Shown here in pieces: positions 1 to 7,622 of a stretch of DNA of 10,594 nt (the stretch's first letter is position 1; each line of letters opens with the position of its first letter). The notes beneath the pieces are model-generated. The model worked only from the letters and a program-made list of their open reading frames with translations. It made no database searches and was not told the DNA's origin. Location of the stretch: assembly GCA_016839845.1 (NCBI GenBank), contig JAEOTL010000045.1, forward strand, positions 1 through 10,594, given 5' to 3'. Position numbers and translations under genes: made by a program. The DNA is from Promethearchaeota archaeon (GTDB taxonomy: Archaea > Asgardarchaeota > Lokiarchaeia > Sigynarchaeales > SOKP01).

Positions 1-1253
1 AATATTGGATCATTAGTGTATTTAATCCAATCAAATAATTTTTTTTTCATAGAGACTAAAACGTGTTCAAATTCGAGATTATCAGCAAGGTTAATTATTT
101 CGTTCGGGTCATTTTCAAGATTATATAGTTCTTCGACAACTCTGGGATGATTGTATTTATCTTTTATATACTGACCAGATAAATCCTTCAAAATATCGAT
201 AGGTATTTGGTAAAGTGTATCAAGTGGTTCAAAATTATAGATCATCTTATATTTCGTAGTCCTTATGCATCTAATTGGATCATAGAGTTCATGAAAAGTC
301 TTCTCTGCGAAAATTTTAGTTCTAAATTCATTAATTTCTCCCTTTAATAATGGGATAATAGACTTTCCTTCAATGCCGCTTGGTAATACTCCTCCAGCAA
401 GCTCAATAAATGTTGGTAGTAGGTCAATATTGCTTAACATTTGTTCATATACTTTTCCTCCCGAAAATAACTCTGAAGAGGGCATATTCATTAGGAGCAG
501 GGTTTTTATTCCTGGATCATAAAGAGTACATTTACTCCTAGGGAAAGCACTTCCATGATCGGTTGTATAAACGAACAATGTGTTTTCAGAAAGTTTAGAA
601 TCAATGAGTTTGTCAATAACTTTACCGATAAATCTATCAACCTTTTCAATAGTTCCGTAAAAGTCACCAAGATCTTCTCTAATCATCTCATGATCAGGCA
701 AGAAAGGAGGGACTTCTACATTATTTGGACTTACTGGGTCTGCCCAAGCTCTGAATGGTCGATGAGTCTCAATGGTGCCGAAATTTGCATAAAAAGGTTT
801 ATTATCATTTTTATGAGTTTCAATAAACTGTAAGAAATCATTTTCTATTTTATTAATGCTATATTTATAATCCTTTGTACGCTTACTCATTGTATCATAT
901 CCAAGCTTTTCAGGAAAATTAGTCTCGTGTTGTAAACCCACTAAATGTGTAGTATAACCCAACTCTTTCAAGTATATGGGAAGGATTTTATTTGTGTCGG
1001 GTAAATTCCATCCCCGGTTCGCTAATCCCATTAACCCATTTTGATGGGGATATAAAGACGTTTGTATGCTTCCCCGACTTGGACTACACTGAGGAGCTGT
1101 ACAAAAATTATTTGTAAACCTTATTCCATTTTCAGCAAATTTATCTAGATTTGGAGTATTAAGAGAATTGGGAGTCTGCAGTGAATTATAACAACCAAGG
1201 AATTCCCCTTGATCATGAGTAATAAAAAAGATAATATTTGGTCTTTTTCTCAT
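1..1253 (-). CDS. Sulfatase (arylsulfatase/sulfamidase-like), 3' end cut by window edge
   Basis: Reading the minus strand from ATG at 1253 gives an open frame of 417 codons to the left edge, beginning MRKRPNIIFFITHDQG. It belongs to the alkaline-phosphatase/sulfatase superfamily, which hydrolyses sulfate esters or sulfamates. Visible signatures are the first metal-site segment THDQG (D14), the formylglycine motif C56-S-P-S-R60 in the context APQCSPSR, and the second metal segment TTDHG (D232-H233) followed by K241 and LYDPG. That last arrangement resembles N-sulfoglucosamine sulfohydrolase-like members (inference). The active-site residue is a Cys, so a formylglycine-generating or anaerobic maturase is needed from elsewhere. 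No N-terminal signal peptide is visible, so a cytoplasmic site is likely. An in-frame TGA lies three codons upstream, which fixes the start. The C-terminus is beyond the window, and substrate cannot be read from sequence. Confidence 0.93.
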   Translation of the reverse strand, partial: MRKRPNIIFFITHDQGEFLGCYNSLQTPNSLNTPNLDKFAENGIRFTNNFCTAPQCSPSRGSIQTSLYPHQNGLMGLANRGWNLPDTNKILPIYLKELGYTTHLVGLQHETNFPEKLGYDTMSKRTKDYKYSINKIENDFLQFIETHKNDNKPFYANFGTIETHRPFRAWADPVSPNNVEVPPFLPDHEMIREDLGDFYGTIEKVDRFIGKVIDKLIDSKLSENTLFVYTTDHGSAFPRSKCTLYDPGIKTLLLMNMPSSELFSGGKVYEQMLSNIDLLPTFIELAGGVLPSGIEGKSIIPLLKGEINEFRTKIFAEKTFHELYDPIRCIRTTKYKMIYNFEPLDTLYQIPIDILKDLSGQYIKDKYNHPRVVEELYNLENDPNEIINLADNLEFEHVLVSMKKKLFDWIKYTNDPI

Positions 1254-1274
1254 ACAAATTCATCTAAGTTAATT

Positions 1275-1292
1275 AAAAAAATAGGAAAAAAA
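1275..1292 (-). terminator. Double poly-T terminator after the dehydrogenase
   Basis: On the minus strand, two T7 runs (1286-1292 and 1275-1281) separated by CCTA follow just after the dehydrogenase stop codon at 1300. Archaeal RNA polymerase stops at such U-rich tracts without a GC-rich hairpin. This suggests the sulfatase starting at 1253 is mainly transcribed separately, despite a gap of only 46 bp. Confidence 0.5.
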
Positions 1293-1299
1293 TAAAATC

Positions 1300-2280
1300 T
1301 TAAATCTCAACAATTATTTTTAAAAAGTTCCTTTCTTTAGGATCAAGATATCTTTCAAAAGTTTTCTGCATCTCTTCTAAATGAATAACTTCTGAGATAA
1401 ATTCATTAGCATCAACTTTTCCTTTAGCAAATAGATCGATAGCAGCTAAAATGTCATCCCTATCATGACCTAGACTTCCTTTTAATGTTACCTCTTTAGA
1501 ATTTAACATAAATAAAGGGAACGTTATACTTCCTTTATGGATTCCTTCTAGTAAGATTGTTCCACCTTTTTTGATAAAATTAATAGCGTTAGATATTGTT
1601 TCTTCATTTCCAACACAATCAAAGATAAAGGTGGGAGCTCCAAGATTTTTAAAGACTTTTTTTACTTTAGCTCGGCTAGTACCAGTAGCATCAGTTGCTC
1701 CCAGCTCTAATGCTTTATTTCGTAAATATTCATGTGGTTCAACTACAACTACATAATTAGGATCTTTTTCAAGTAATACTGATTTCAGAGCGACTAATCC
1801 AACGTTACCTCCTCCTATGATGAGGATATTCTCGTTTTTTTCTATATTTGATAATTTAAAAGCTCGAGTAATTAAAGCAAATGTCTCGATCATAACACCA
1901 TCTTTAGTAGAAACATTTTCAGGAAGGGGGAATAAAGATATTTTAGGTACTTTAACAAATTCCGCAAAACCTCCATCTTGAAACATCCCCATACCAATTA
2001 ATTTTCCTTGGCTAACATCAAGCGACACGTTAACACAAAGTACCTTATCCCCCACTTTTACTTCAGTAATATTTTCACCGATTTCTACAACTTCACCAGT
2101 GATTTCATGCCCTCCTATTAATGGCATATTGTACATTTTATACCTGAAATTTGTTATATCACTTCCACAGATTCCACAATAGTGGACTTTGACTAAAGCC
2201 TCATCTGGACCTGGGATTGGTTTAGTATAATCTTCTCGATAAACTATTTTTTTTATATCTTCTGTAACAGCAGCTTTAAT
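1300..2280 (-). CDS. Zinc-dependent medium-chain alcohol/polyol dehydrogenase, start codon disrupted or unusual
   Basis: A medium-chain (GroES-like plus Rossmann) dehydrogenase that should oxidise an alcohol or polyol with NAD(H). Counting from 2280, the product is about 326 aa. Catalytic zinc ligands are visible as C35 (CGICGSD), H58-E59 (GGHEITGE) and E132 (MIET), the Cys/His/Glu pattern of sorbitol, butanediol and threonine dehydrogenases. The nucleotide-binding loop is GGGNVG (156-161), with acidic E183 after the second strand favouring NAD over NADP. The lobe between GDKVL and DGGFAEF lacks the four structural-zinc cysteines, which explains the short length. The frame is open up to TAG at 2325-2323 but has no ATG, GTG or TTG upstream of ATG 2136, and that ATG would delete the CGICGSD zinc ligand. 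Either ATT at 2280 is used, or a one-base slip joins it to ATG 2297/2291 in the neighbouring frame. Substrate unknown. Confidence 0.85.
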   Translation of the reverse strand: MKAAVTEDIKKIVYREDYTKPIPGPDEALVKVHYCGICGSDITNFRYKMYNMPLIGGHEITGEVVEIGENITEVKVGDKVLCVNVSLDVSQGKLIGMGMFQDGGFAEFVKVPKISLFPLPENVSTKDGVMIETFALITRAFKLSNIEKNENILIIGGGNVGLVALKSVLLEKDPNYVVVVEPHEYLRNKALELGATDATGTSRAKVKKVFKNLGAPTFIFDCVGNEETISNAINFIKKGGTILLEGIHKGSITFPLFMLNSKEVTLKGSLGHDRDDILAAIDLFAKGKVDANEFISEVIHLEEMQKTFERYLDPKERNFLKIIVEI

Positions 2281-2356
2281 ACTAAAATCATCTCCATTTA
2301 ACTTTTCTTTTATTTCAATTATCTAAGAAAAATAATATAGTTTATGTAATTTTAAG

Positions 2357-2371
2357 AAAAAAATGTAAAAA
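2357..2371 (-). terminator. Poly-T terminator after the enoyl-CoA hydratase gene
   Basis: On the minus strand, T5 (2367-2371) and T7 (2357-2363) runs follow within 10-25 nt of the stop codon at 2380-2382, as in archaeal intrinsic termination. A TATA-like ACTATATTA (about 2334-2342, minus) just downstream could drive the dehydrogenase and would place its transcript start near 2313. Confidence 0.4.
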
Positions 2372-2379
2372 TGTAGAGT

Positions 2380-3120
2380 TTAAATCCCCAAAAGGGTTTT
2401 CATACTTTTAAGGATTGTTTCAATTTCAGTATCGAATGTTTGAACCTGGTCGAAGAAAATGTTGTTTACTTGAAGTAGTTGCTTTACTACATATTCAGGT
2501 GATTGAGCAACTTGTTTTGCGAAATTAATTGCCTCATCCAGAACTTCTCCTTTCTCAACCAATTTATTTACAATATTTAATCGATATGCTTCCTCAGCGG
2601 TTAGAAAAGTATCCCGAGTTCCTGTATTTAACGTTAGTTCCAAGGCTTTTCCACGCCCCACAAGAGTCATATAGGGAAAGAAAAGTGGGCATGCTCCAAA
2701 TCTTATTTCAGGGTGACCAAAAAGCGACCCCTTTGAAGCAACCCGAAGGTGACATATAACAGTTAAGTCAAAAGCTCCCGCAAGAGCATAACCATTCACA
2801 GCAGCAATTAATAATTTAGGAAACTCAAATATTGTCTGATGAAAAAGATGATTGGAATCGATAAATTGCTGATAGTCTCCTTTTCCTTGTACTACTGCTT
2901 GTACTTCATCTCTATCAAACCCAGCAGAAAATAATTCTTCTCCTCCATAAATGATTACTGCTTTTACTCTTTTTTCTTCTTTCAGAATATTTAAAGCATC
3001 AATTATTTCCGCTCTCATTGCTCCACTTAAAGCATTTTTCTTTTCTGGTCGGTTAAATTTTACGATCGCAATTTTCCCTTTTTTTTCAAGACTAATAAAT
3101 TGATAATTATTATCTTCCAT
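2380..3120 (-). CDS. Enoyl-CoA hydratase/isomerase (crotonase) family protein
   Basis: A 246-aa protein with the length and fold markers of the crotonase superfamily, which acts on acyl-CoA thioesters in the cytoplasm, for example hydrating 2-enoyl-CoA in beta-oxidation. The N-terminal strand ends in VKFNRPEKKNAL. One oxyanion-hole segment is FSAGFD (64-69), and the second is at NGYALAGAFDL (109-119), with the helix-start glycine. E138 in HPEIRFG matches the conserved second catalytic Glu (Glu164 in rat hydratase). The first catalytic Glu (Glu144, usually GGGxEL) appears here as D118 in AGAFDL, so classical hydratase activity is uncertain; isomerase or another crotonase reaction is possible. 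The start is ATG at 3120. A TATA-like element near 3146 would put the transcript start at about the ATG, so a leaderless message is likely. The poly-T stretch after its stop separates it from the dehydrogenase. Confidence 0.9.
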   Translation of the reverse strand: MEDNNYQFISLEKKGKIAIVKFNRPEKKNALSGAMRAEIIDALNILKEEKRVKAVIIYGGEELFSAGFDRDEVQAVVQGKGDYQQFIDSNHLFHQTIFEFPKLLIAAVNGYALAGAFDLTVICHLRVASKGSLFGHPEIRFGACPLFFPYMTLVGRGKALELTLNTGTRDTFLTAEEAYRLNIVNKLVEKGEVLDEAINFAKQVAQSPEYVVKQLLQVNNIFFDQVQTFDTEIETILKSMKTLLGI

Positions 3121-3140
3121 TTTTTTCCCAACTTGATTAT

Positions 3141-3152
3141 AATTTATAAAAT
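3141..3152 (-). promoter_or_regulatory. Putative TATA-box promoter for the enoyl-CoA hydratase gene
   Basis: The minus strand reads ATTTTATAAATT, a good archaeal TATA-like core, preceded by purine/C-rich GTTACTT that could serve as BRE. It lies about 25 nt before the ATG at 3120, predicting a leaderless or nearly leaderless transcript. Confidence 0.45.
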
Positions 3153-3185
3153 TTAAGTAACAAGTAGATAAAGAAACTTAAATTT
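3149..3185. repeat. Perfect 10-bp inverted repeat in the divergent promoter region
   Basis: AAATTTAAGT at 3149-3158 is the exact reverse complement of ACTTAAATTT at 3176-3185, with a 17-bp spacer. Each arm contains a T/A-rich core facing the gene on its own side, so the repeat may be two back-to-back core promoters, a dimeric regulator site, or both. In A+T-rich DNA some palindromy arises by chance, but the arms contain the non-trivial ACTT/AAGT ends. Confidence 0.5.
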
Positions 3186-3187
3186 AT
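3174..3187 (+). promoter_or_regulatory. Putative BRE/TATA core for the 3235-4113 gene pair
   Basis: AAACTTAAATTTAT on the plus strand resembles an archaeal BRE plus TATA core. A start about 25 nt downstream would fall near 3207 and give a short leader of roughly 28 nt before ATG 3235, in which no Shine-Dalgarno sequence is visible. Confidence 0.4.
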
Positions 3188-3234
3188 TCTATACATTACA
3201 TCAAATATCTAAAAATGTAATAAGATCTAAGAAA

Positions 3235-3861
3235 ATGTTTTCTATTTGTACGGCTTATGTTGAAAATGGAAAATTAGAAGAATCATTGATGGAAACTGCC
3301 AAATCAGAAGAAAAATTTACAAGAGATATTGGAGTTTTGTTTCGAAAATTCTTTCAATGCGAGATACAACCTCATATTATTTGGTCGATAACAGAATGGG
3401 AATCTGAGAAGCACCATCATGATGCTGCTCAATCAATAATGAAAATAAGAAGAGATGATCGTTTTGCATCCATAGGTTTTGGTCCAGAACCTTATTTTGA
3501 AATTTTCTGTAGTGAAGATGCGGAATTAAAAGTTGGATTATATTCAGAGAGTTATGAATATATCATAATAATTCGGGGTTTAATTAGCGATAAAGTAAAG
3601 GAAAAATATGTAAAGCTAAGAAAAGAAAGAGTAGAGGAACAAAAAGATAAAATCCAATGGCTAAGGGTTTTTCATAATAATTATAACCAAAATGAATTTA
3701 TTGCGTTTCTAGGATTTTTTAATGAAAGTTCTTTTAGTAAAATTAGACAAATAAACGAACTATACTTAGAAGAGTACTTATTTACTGGATTAAGAAATCC
3801 TCTTGGAATGTCTTATCTAGCTAATTATAATCAATTCATATGTAGACCAATTAAATTTTAA
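3235..3861 (+). CDS. Uncharacterised tandem ABM-like (dimeric alpha/beta-barrel) protein
   Basis: A 208-aa protein with no signal peptide or membrane segment; I do not recognise a named family. Residues 1-95 read as a ferredoxin-like unit of the antibiotic-biosynthesis-monooxygenase (ABM) type. There is a strand at IIWSITEWES (48-57), where such proteins carry a conserved W/E segment, then a helix from EKHHHDAAQS (58-67, three His), and a closing strand PEPYFEIF (84-91). Residues 97-208 look like a second, more diverged copy: strand YEYIIIIRGLI, a charged helix (118-140), strand FIAFLGFFNE, and a final strand before the C-terminus. A tandem fusion would form an intramolecular barrel. This is inferred from strand/helix order, not from a search. 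The start is the only in-frame ATG after upstream stops. It is followed 9 nt later by a zinc-ribbon gene and probably co-transcribed. Function unknown. Confidence 0.8.
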   Translation: MFSICTAYVENGKLEESLMETAKSEEKFTRDIGVLFRKFFQCEIQPHIIWSITEWESEKHHHDAAQSIMKIRRDDRFASIGFGPEPYFEIFCSEDAELKVGLYSESYEYIIIIRGLISDKVKEKYVKLRKERVEEQKDKIQWLRVFHNNYNQNEFIAFLGFFNESSFSKIRQINELYLEEYLFTGLRNPLGMSYLANYNQFICRPIKF

Positions 3862-3870
3862 GTTGAAGGT

Positions 3871-4113
3871 ATGAGACCTCCTATATGTAGAATATGTGAT
3901 AGGAAATTAACAGACAAGGATGATGGGGGTTTAGTATATTTTAAAAAACGACCTTCGGATATTGAATGGGAAAAAAGAATGGAAAAAATAGGTGGTGTAG
4001 GACATCCCCCCTATGCAGAGTGGTTTTGTAAAACTCATTATGAAAAAGCAAAAGAACTGAGACATTTGCCAATCAATGAAGCATTAAATATTTTAATTTC
4101 TAAAGGGTCCTAG
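3871..4113 (+). CDS. Small zinc-ribbon protein, function unknown
   Basis: An 80-aa protein with a CxxC knuckle at its N-terminus (C6, C9 in [11 protein letters not shown]) and a second knuckle C53-K-T-H56 ([11 protein letters not shown]), which together would bind one zinc ion. Between them is the segment GGLVYFKKR and a conserved-looking [11 protein letters not shown] recall similar short proteins with a C-terminal [13 protein letters not shown] helix in Asgard genomes, but cannot name a family or role. It starts 9 nt after the ABM-like gene with a GAAGGT just before the ATG, so the two likely form one transcript. Its last 21 bp overlap the 3' end of mvhD on the other strand. It could be a DNA/RNA-binding or protein-interaction adaptor; no catalytic residues are evident. 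Confidence 0.8.
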   Translation: MRPPICRICDRKLTDKDDGGLVYFKKRPSDIEWEKRMEKIGGVGHPPYAEWFCKTHYEKAKELRHLPINEALNILISKGS

Positions 4114-4527
4114 TTCTTTTATTTGATTTGTGAATTCTGTAATGACTTCAGCAAATCTCTTTCCTTCAGAAGCACTTACCCATTCTAAGCGTACTCTTTT
4201 TGGATCTACACCTAATTGCTTAATTAAAATATTGTGTAATCTCTCGAATCTTTCTTGTGTGTATTCGTTTCCTGATATATAATGACAATCTCCAATATGG
4301 CACCCACTCACAAGAACTCCGTCAGCACCATTTTTAAGGGCTTTTAAAACAAATGAAGGATCCACTCTACCTGAGCACATTACTCTTATGACTCTGATAT
4401 TTGGAGGATATTGAAATCTTGAAACTCCAGCTAAGTCTGCCCCAGCATAACTACACCAATTACAACAAAAGACTAAAATATTAGGTTCAAATCCTTCTTT
4501 TTTTACTTTTGATTTCGATTTCGACAT
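4093..4527 (-). CDS. mvhD: MvhD-type [2Fe-2S] subunit of an Hdr complex
   Basis: A 144-aa protein of the MvhD/HdrE-like delta-subunit family (F420-non-reducing hydrogenase iron-sulfur subunit D). In methanogens this subunit passes electrons from hydrogenase or formate dehydrogenase to HdrA. The family hallmarks are all present: C21-C22-x2-C25 ([15 protein letters not shown]), C51 in [10 protein letters not shown], and C76 and C81 in [10 protein letters not shown], which supply the [2Fe-2S] ligands. The first 11 residues are a Ser/Lys-rich extension ([11 protein letters not shown]) before the conserved core. It begins 2 nt after the hdrA stop. A strong AAGGAGGAGGT lies 12 nt upstream inside the last hdrA codons. 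It ends convergently over the zinc-ribbon gene. No MvhA or MvhG partner lies in the window, so its electron donor is unknown. Confidence 0.95.
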   Translation of the reverse strand: MSKSKSKVKKEGFEPNILVFCCNWCSYAGADLAGVSRFQYPPNIRVIRVMCSGRVDPSFVLKALKNGADGVLVSGCHIGDCHYISGNEYTQERFERLHNILIKQLGVDPKRVRLEWVSASEGKRFAEVITEFTNQIKELGPFRN

Positions 4528-4529
4528 AA

Positions 4530-7500
4530 TTAGTTTTTTACCTCCTCCTTTTCTAGTAAATAGGAATCTATCATTGCTGAAATTTGGTCAAAATCGTAAT
4601 GTTTAACCATAATCGCTCCAACAGGACAAGTGGCAGCGCAAGTTCCACAGCCCTTACATAATGCTGAATTTATAGAAGATTTTTTAAGAATAATACTTAC
4701 ATCCTCAAATTCTTTTGTTGATTCAATAAGTTCTATCGCTTTATAAGGGCAAACTTCTTCACACTTTCCACATCCGATGCACTTATCTGGATTAACTTCA
4801 GCGACTAAACCTGATGTTGTGATTTCTTTTGCGCTTAAAAATCTGCTTGCTCTCCCAGCTGCTCCACTCGCTTGTGATATAGAATCTTGTATGTTTTTAG
4901 GCCACTGAGCACACCCACATAAGAAAATTCCATCAGTAGCAAAATCCAAGGGTCTTAACTTAACATGAGCCTCTAGGAAAAATCCTGTTCTATCTAGGGG
5001 AACCTTAAGCATTTTTGCTAGTTCCTCGAGATTATCAGCAGGGATCATAGGAGTGGCTAAAACAATCAAATCGGTATCATAAGTGATTTCATCTTGTAAA
5101 TTTGTATCAAAGACCTTAACTCCATAATTTTTCTTTTTCTTTTTAACTTCTGGTAATTTGTCTAAATCATACCTTAGGAACATTGCATCTTTCCTTCGAT
5201 TTCGATAATACTCCTCAAATTCTTTCTTAGCCATTTGTAAATCTCTATAAAGCACCACAATCTCTAGATCCGGCTTTAATCCTTTTAAGATATTTATATT
5301 CTTAATTGAGGTTCCACAGCAAACGTTTGAACAATAAGTTATTCCTTCTTTTTGTCGAGCATTGGCACATAGAATAAAAGTTACCCGTTTAACATTATCG
5401 AGCCAAGCATTGTCAGCATTTTGGAGTTTTTCTTCTAATTCTAATTGGGTTACTACATTATTATTTTTATCTTCATATTCAAATAATCCTTTAGGTTTTA
5501 ATTCTTGAGCTCCAGTGGCTACAATAATAGTACCTATTTTTAATTCTTTGAAGTCCTTTCCAGAATTATTTATGGACACTTCATAATTACCAACATATCC
5601 AATAACTGAGTCAATCTTAGATTTTAATGAAACCTCAATATTTTTATGGTTTTGAACTTTTTCCGTGATTTGTTTAAGGAACACTGAAGCATTCTCTTGA
5701 ACAGGATATAAAATATTGAGATTATTTAAGTTTCCCCCTAGTTTATCCTCTTTTTCAACAAGATACGCCTTAAATCCTTGATTTGCTAATTCAAGAGCAG
5801 CAGTCATTCCTGAAACACCCCCACCTATAATTAAAGCAGTTGGAGTTATTTGGAGCTTTTCTTCGGATTGTGGTTTTATTAAGCGAGCCTTTGCAACAGC
5901 CATTCTTAACAAATCCATTGATTTTTCTGTAGCGGCTTCCTTTTCAGTCATATGAACCCATGAACATTGATCCCGAATATTAACCATTTCAAATAAGTAC
6001 TTATTCATTCCGGCTTCTTGACAAGTTTCTTGAAATAAAGCTTCATGTGTTCGTGGTGTACATGAGGCGACAATAAATCGATTTAAATTATGTTCAGCGA
6101 TGAGTTCTTTAATTCTCTCTTGTGAATCAGAGCTACAAGAATATAGATTATCTTCACAGTGTACTACATTAGGTAAAGTTTTAATGTACTCTCTTACATC
6201 AGGAACATCAACATACTTTCCAATATTTATACCACAATGGCATATAAGTACTCCAATTCTAGGTTCATCTGTAATTTCTACTTTTTTCTCCGGAATTTCA
6301 AACACTTTTTCTTTAACTTCAGTGAATTTAACAGAGTTTAGTAAAGTTGCTACTTGAGACGCTACTCCGCTAGCATCAGCAACAGTTTCGGGGATATCCT
6401 TTGGACCTTGAGCAAACCCACATAAAAAAATACCATCTTGGGAGGACAACGACTTGTTAAAGTAAGATTTTTCTTTATAAAAATCATAATGATCCAATTC
6501 AACATCTAAAATTTCAGATAATTCTTTTGTCCCTTTAGAGGGTACTAACGGCGTTGCTAAAACAACTAAATTTGCTTTAAAATCTTTGAATTTTCCAGTC
6601 TTTAAATCTTCATAATGAATAATTAAATCTTTTGTTTCAGGGTCTTCTTCGATTGTACTTATCTTTGTCTGATAATATATTACCCCATATTCATCTTGAG
6701 CTCGCTGAGTGAATTCATAGAAATTTTTCCCATAAGCTCTAATATCGTGTCTAAATACAAAACATTTAGAGTGCTCAGAGTGCTCCTTAGTAATAATAGC
6801 TTCCTTAGCTGTATACATACAACAAACTGAAGAACAATAGGGAACATTTTCATGCAAATCCCTTGACCCTGCACATTGGATAAAAGCAATAATCTCGGGT
6901 TCTTCCTCATCACTAGGGCGTAGAACATGACCTCCAAATGGACCTGATGCACATAAAATTCTTTCATACTCTAAAGCATTAACTACATTTTCATAATTAT
7001 ATCCCCACCTAGAAGATAATTCTTCAGCAGGCATATCAAAACCAGTTGCTACTACAATCGCTCCTACATTTATATCAATTTCTTGAGGTTTTTGCTCAAA
7101 ATCTATTGCTTCTGCTGTACAAACCTTCTCACAAACTCCACATACCCCTTTAGTGAGTTTTAAACACATCTCTGGATCTATTAAATAAATTGGAGGTACT
7201 GCCTGAGGGAATGGAATATAAATTGATCTTCGTTTCCCTAAATTCATATCAAAGATATTAGGTGTTTCAATTTTAGGGCATTTGGCAGCACAATCACCAC
7301 ATCCTTTACATTTGGTCTCATTAATATATCGAGGTTTTTTCAGCACAGTTACTTTAAAATTTCCGGGCTCCCCTTCGACCTTTTTAACTTCATGATACGT
7401 CATTAATTCAATATTAGGATTACGAAACACTTCTACCATTTTTGGAGCGAGAATGCAAAGTGAGCAATCATTAGTAGGAAATGTTTTATCAAGCTGAGCC

Positions 7501-7622
7501 ATTCTACCCCCAATAGAAGGAGTTCTTTCAACTAAGTAGACTTTGAATCCTAATTCTGTTAGATCCAATGAAGTTTGTATTCCAGCAACTCCACCACCAA
7601 TTACTAGTACTGAACCTTGCAT
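4530..7622 (-). CDS. hdrA: Large HdrA with two FAD modules (heterodisulfide reductase subunit A)
   Basis: A 1030-aa flavin/iron-sulfur protein, well over the roughly 650 aa of classical HdrA. It should be the bifurcating core between MvhD, HdrCB and ferredoxin. Domains: FAD module 1 (1-430) with GGGVAG (9-14), the HdrA-specific [13 protein letters not shown] (C53, C56), an inserted ferredoxin (C105, C108, C111, C115; C153, C161, C164, C168), CxxxCC at 263-268 and LCGFAQG (C401). The classical HdrA N-terminal domain follows (456-590; CHCG C461/C463, C489, C496, SCTPRTHE C521, C553). FAD module 2 (596-930) has GGGVSG (600-605), CxxxCC at 764-769 and [10 protein letters not shown], but no NDCSLC-type pair. 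The C-terminal 2[4Fe-4S] ferredoxin has C948/C951/C954/C958 and C989/C992/C995/C999. The two FAD modules are recognisably homologous. ATG overlaps the hdrCB stop (TAATG), with GGAGGTGG upstream. Confidence 0.96.
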   Translation of the reverse strand: MQGSVLVIGGGVAGIQTSLDLTELGFKVYLVERTPSIGGRMAQLDKTFPTNDCSLCILAPKMVEVFRNPNIELMTYHEVKKVEGEPGNFKVTVLKKPRYINETKCKGCGDCAAKCPKIETPNIFDMNLGKRRSIYIPFPQAVPPIYLIDPEMCLKLTKGVCGVCEKVCTAEAIDFEQKPQEIDINVGAIVVATGFDMPAEELSSRWGYNYENVVNALEYERILCASGPFGGHVLRPSDEEEPEIIAFIQCAGSRDLHENVPYCSSVCCMYTAKEAIITKEHSEHSKCFVFRHDIRAYGKNFYEFTQRAQDEYGVIYYQTKISTIEEDPETKDLIIHYEDLKTGKFKDFKANLVVLATPLVPSKGTKELSEILDVELDHYDFYKEKSYFNKSLSSQDGIFLCGFAQGPKDIPETVADASGVASQVATLLNSVKFTEVKEKVFEIPEKKVEITDEPRIGVLICHCGINIGKYVDVPDVREYIKTLPNVVHCEDNLYSCSSDSQERIKELIAEHNLNRFIVASCTPRTHEALFQETCQEAGMNKYLFEMVNIRDQCSWVHMTEKEAATEKSMDLLRMAVAKARLIKPQSEEKLQITPTALIIGGGVSGMTAALELANQGFKAYLVEKEDKLGGNLNNLNILYPVQENASVFLKQITEKVQNHKNIEVSLKSKIDSVIGYVGNYEVSINNSGKDFKELKIGTIIVATGAQELKPKGLFEYEDKNNNVVTQLELEEKLQNADNAWLDNVKRVTFILCANARQKEGITYCSNVCCGTSIKNINILKGLKPDLEIVVLYRDLQMAKKEFEEYYRNRRKDAMFLRYDLDKLPEVKKKKKNYGVKVFDTNLQDEITYDTDLIVLATPMIPADNLEELAKMLKVPLDRTGFFLEAHVKLRPLDFATDGIFLCGCAQWPKNIQDSISQASGAAGRASRFLSAKEITTSGLVAEVNPDKCIGCGKCEEVCPYKAIELIESTKEFEDVSIILKKSSINSALCKGCGTCAATCPVGAIMVKHYDFDQISAMIDSYLLEKEEVKN
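4540..4550 (-). promoter_or_regulatory. Shine-Dalgarno for mvhD inside the hdrA 3' end
   Basis: The minus strand reads AAGGAGGAGGT, an extended anti-16S match overlapping the last hdrA codons (EEVKN). The spacer to the mvhD ATG is 12 nt, longer than typical, and supports ATG 4527 as the start. Confidence 0.6.

Noticed and set aside
555..833. Plus-strand 92-codon open frame
   Set aside because: It lies antisense inside the sulfatase frame, which has clear family motifs; the product has no recognisable features.
1571..2759. Short plus-strand open frames opposite the dehydrogenase and crotonase genes
   Set aside because: Fully antisense to well-supported genes, with no start signal or family resemblance.
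6100..6967. Open frames of 85-95 codons on either strand within hdrA
   Set aside because: They overlap conserved HdrA coding sequence in other frames and encode nothing recognisable; shadows of hdrA.
4530..7622. QmoA/QmoB of the sulfate-reduction quinone-interacting complex
   Set aside because: The [13 protein letters not shown] signature, the adjacent HdrCB fusion with two CCG domains and MvhD fit a soluble Hdr complex; no membrane QmoC is present.
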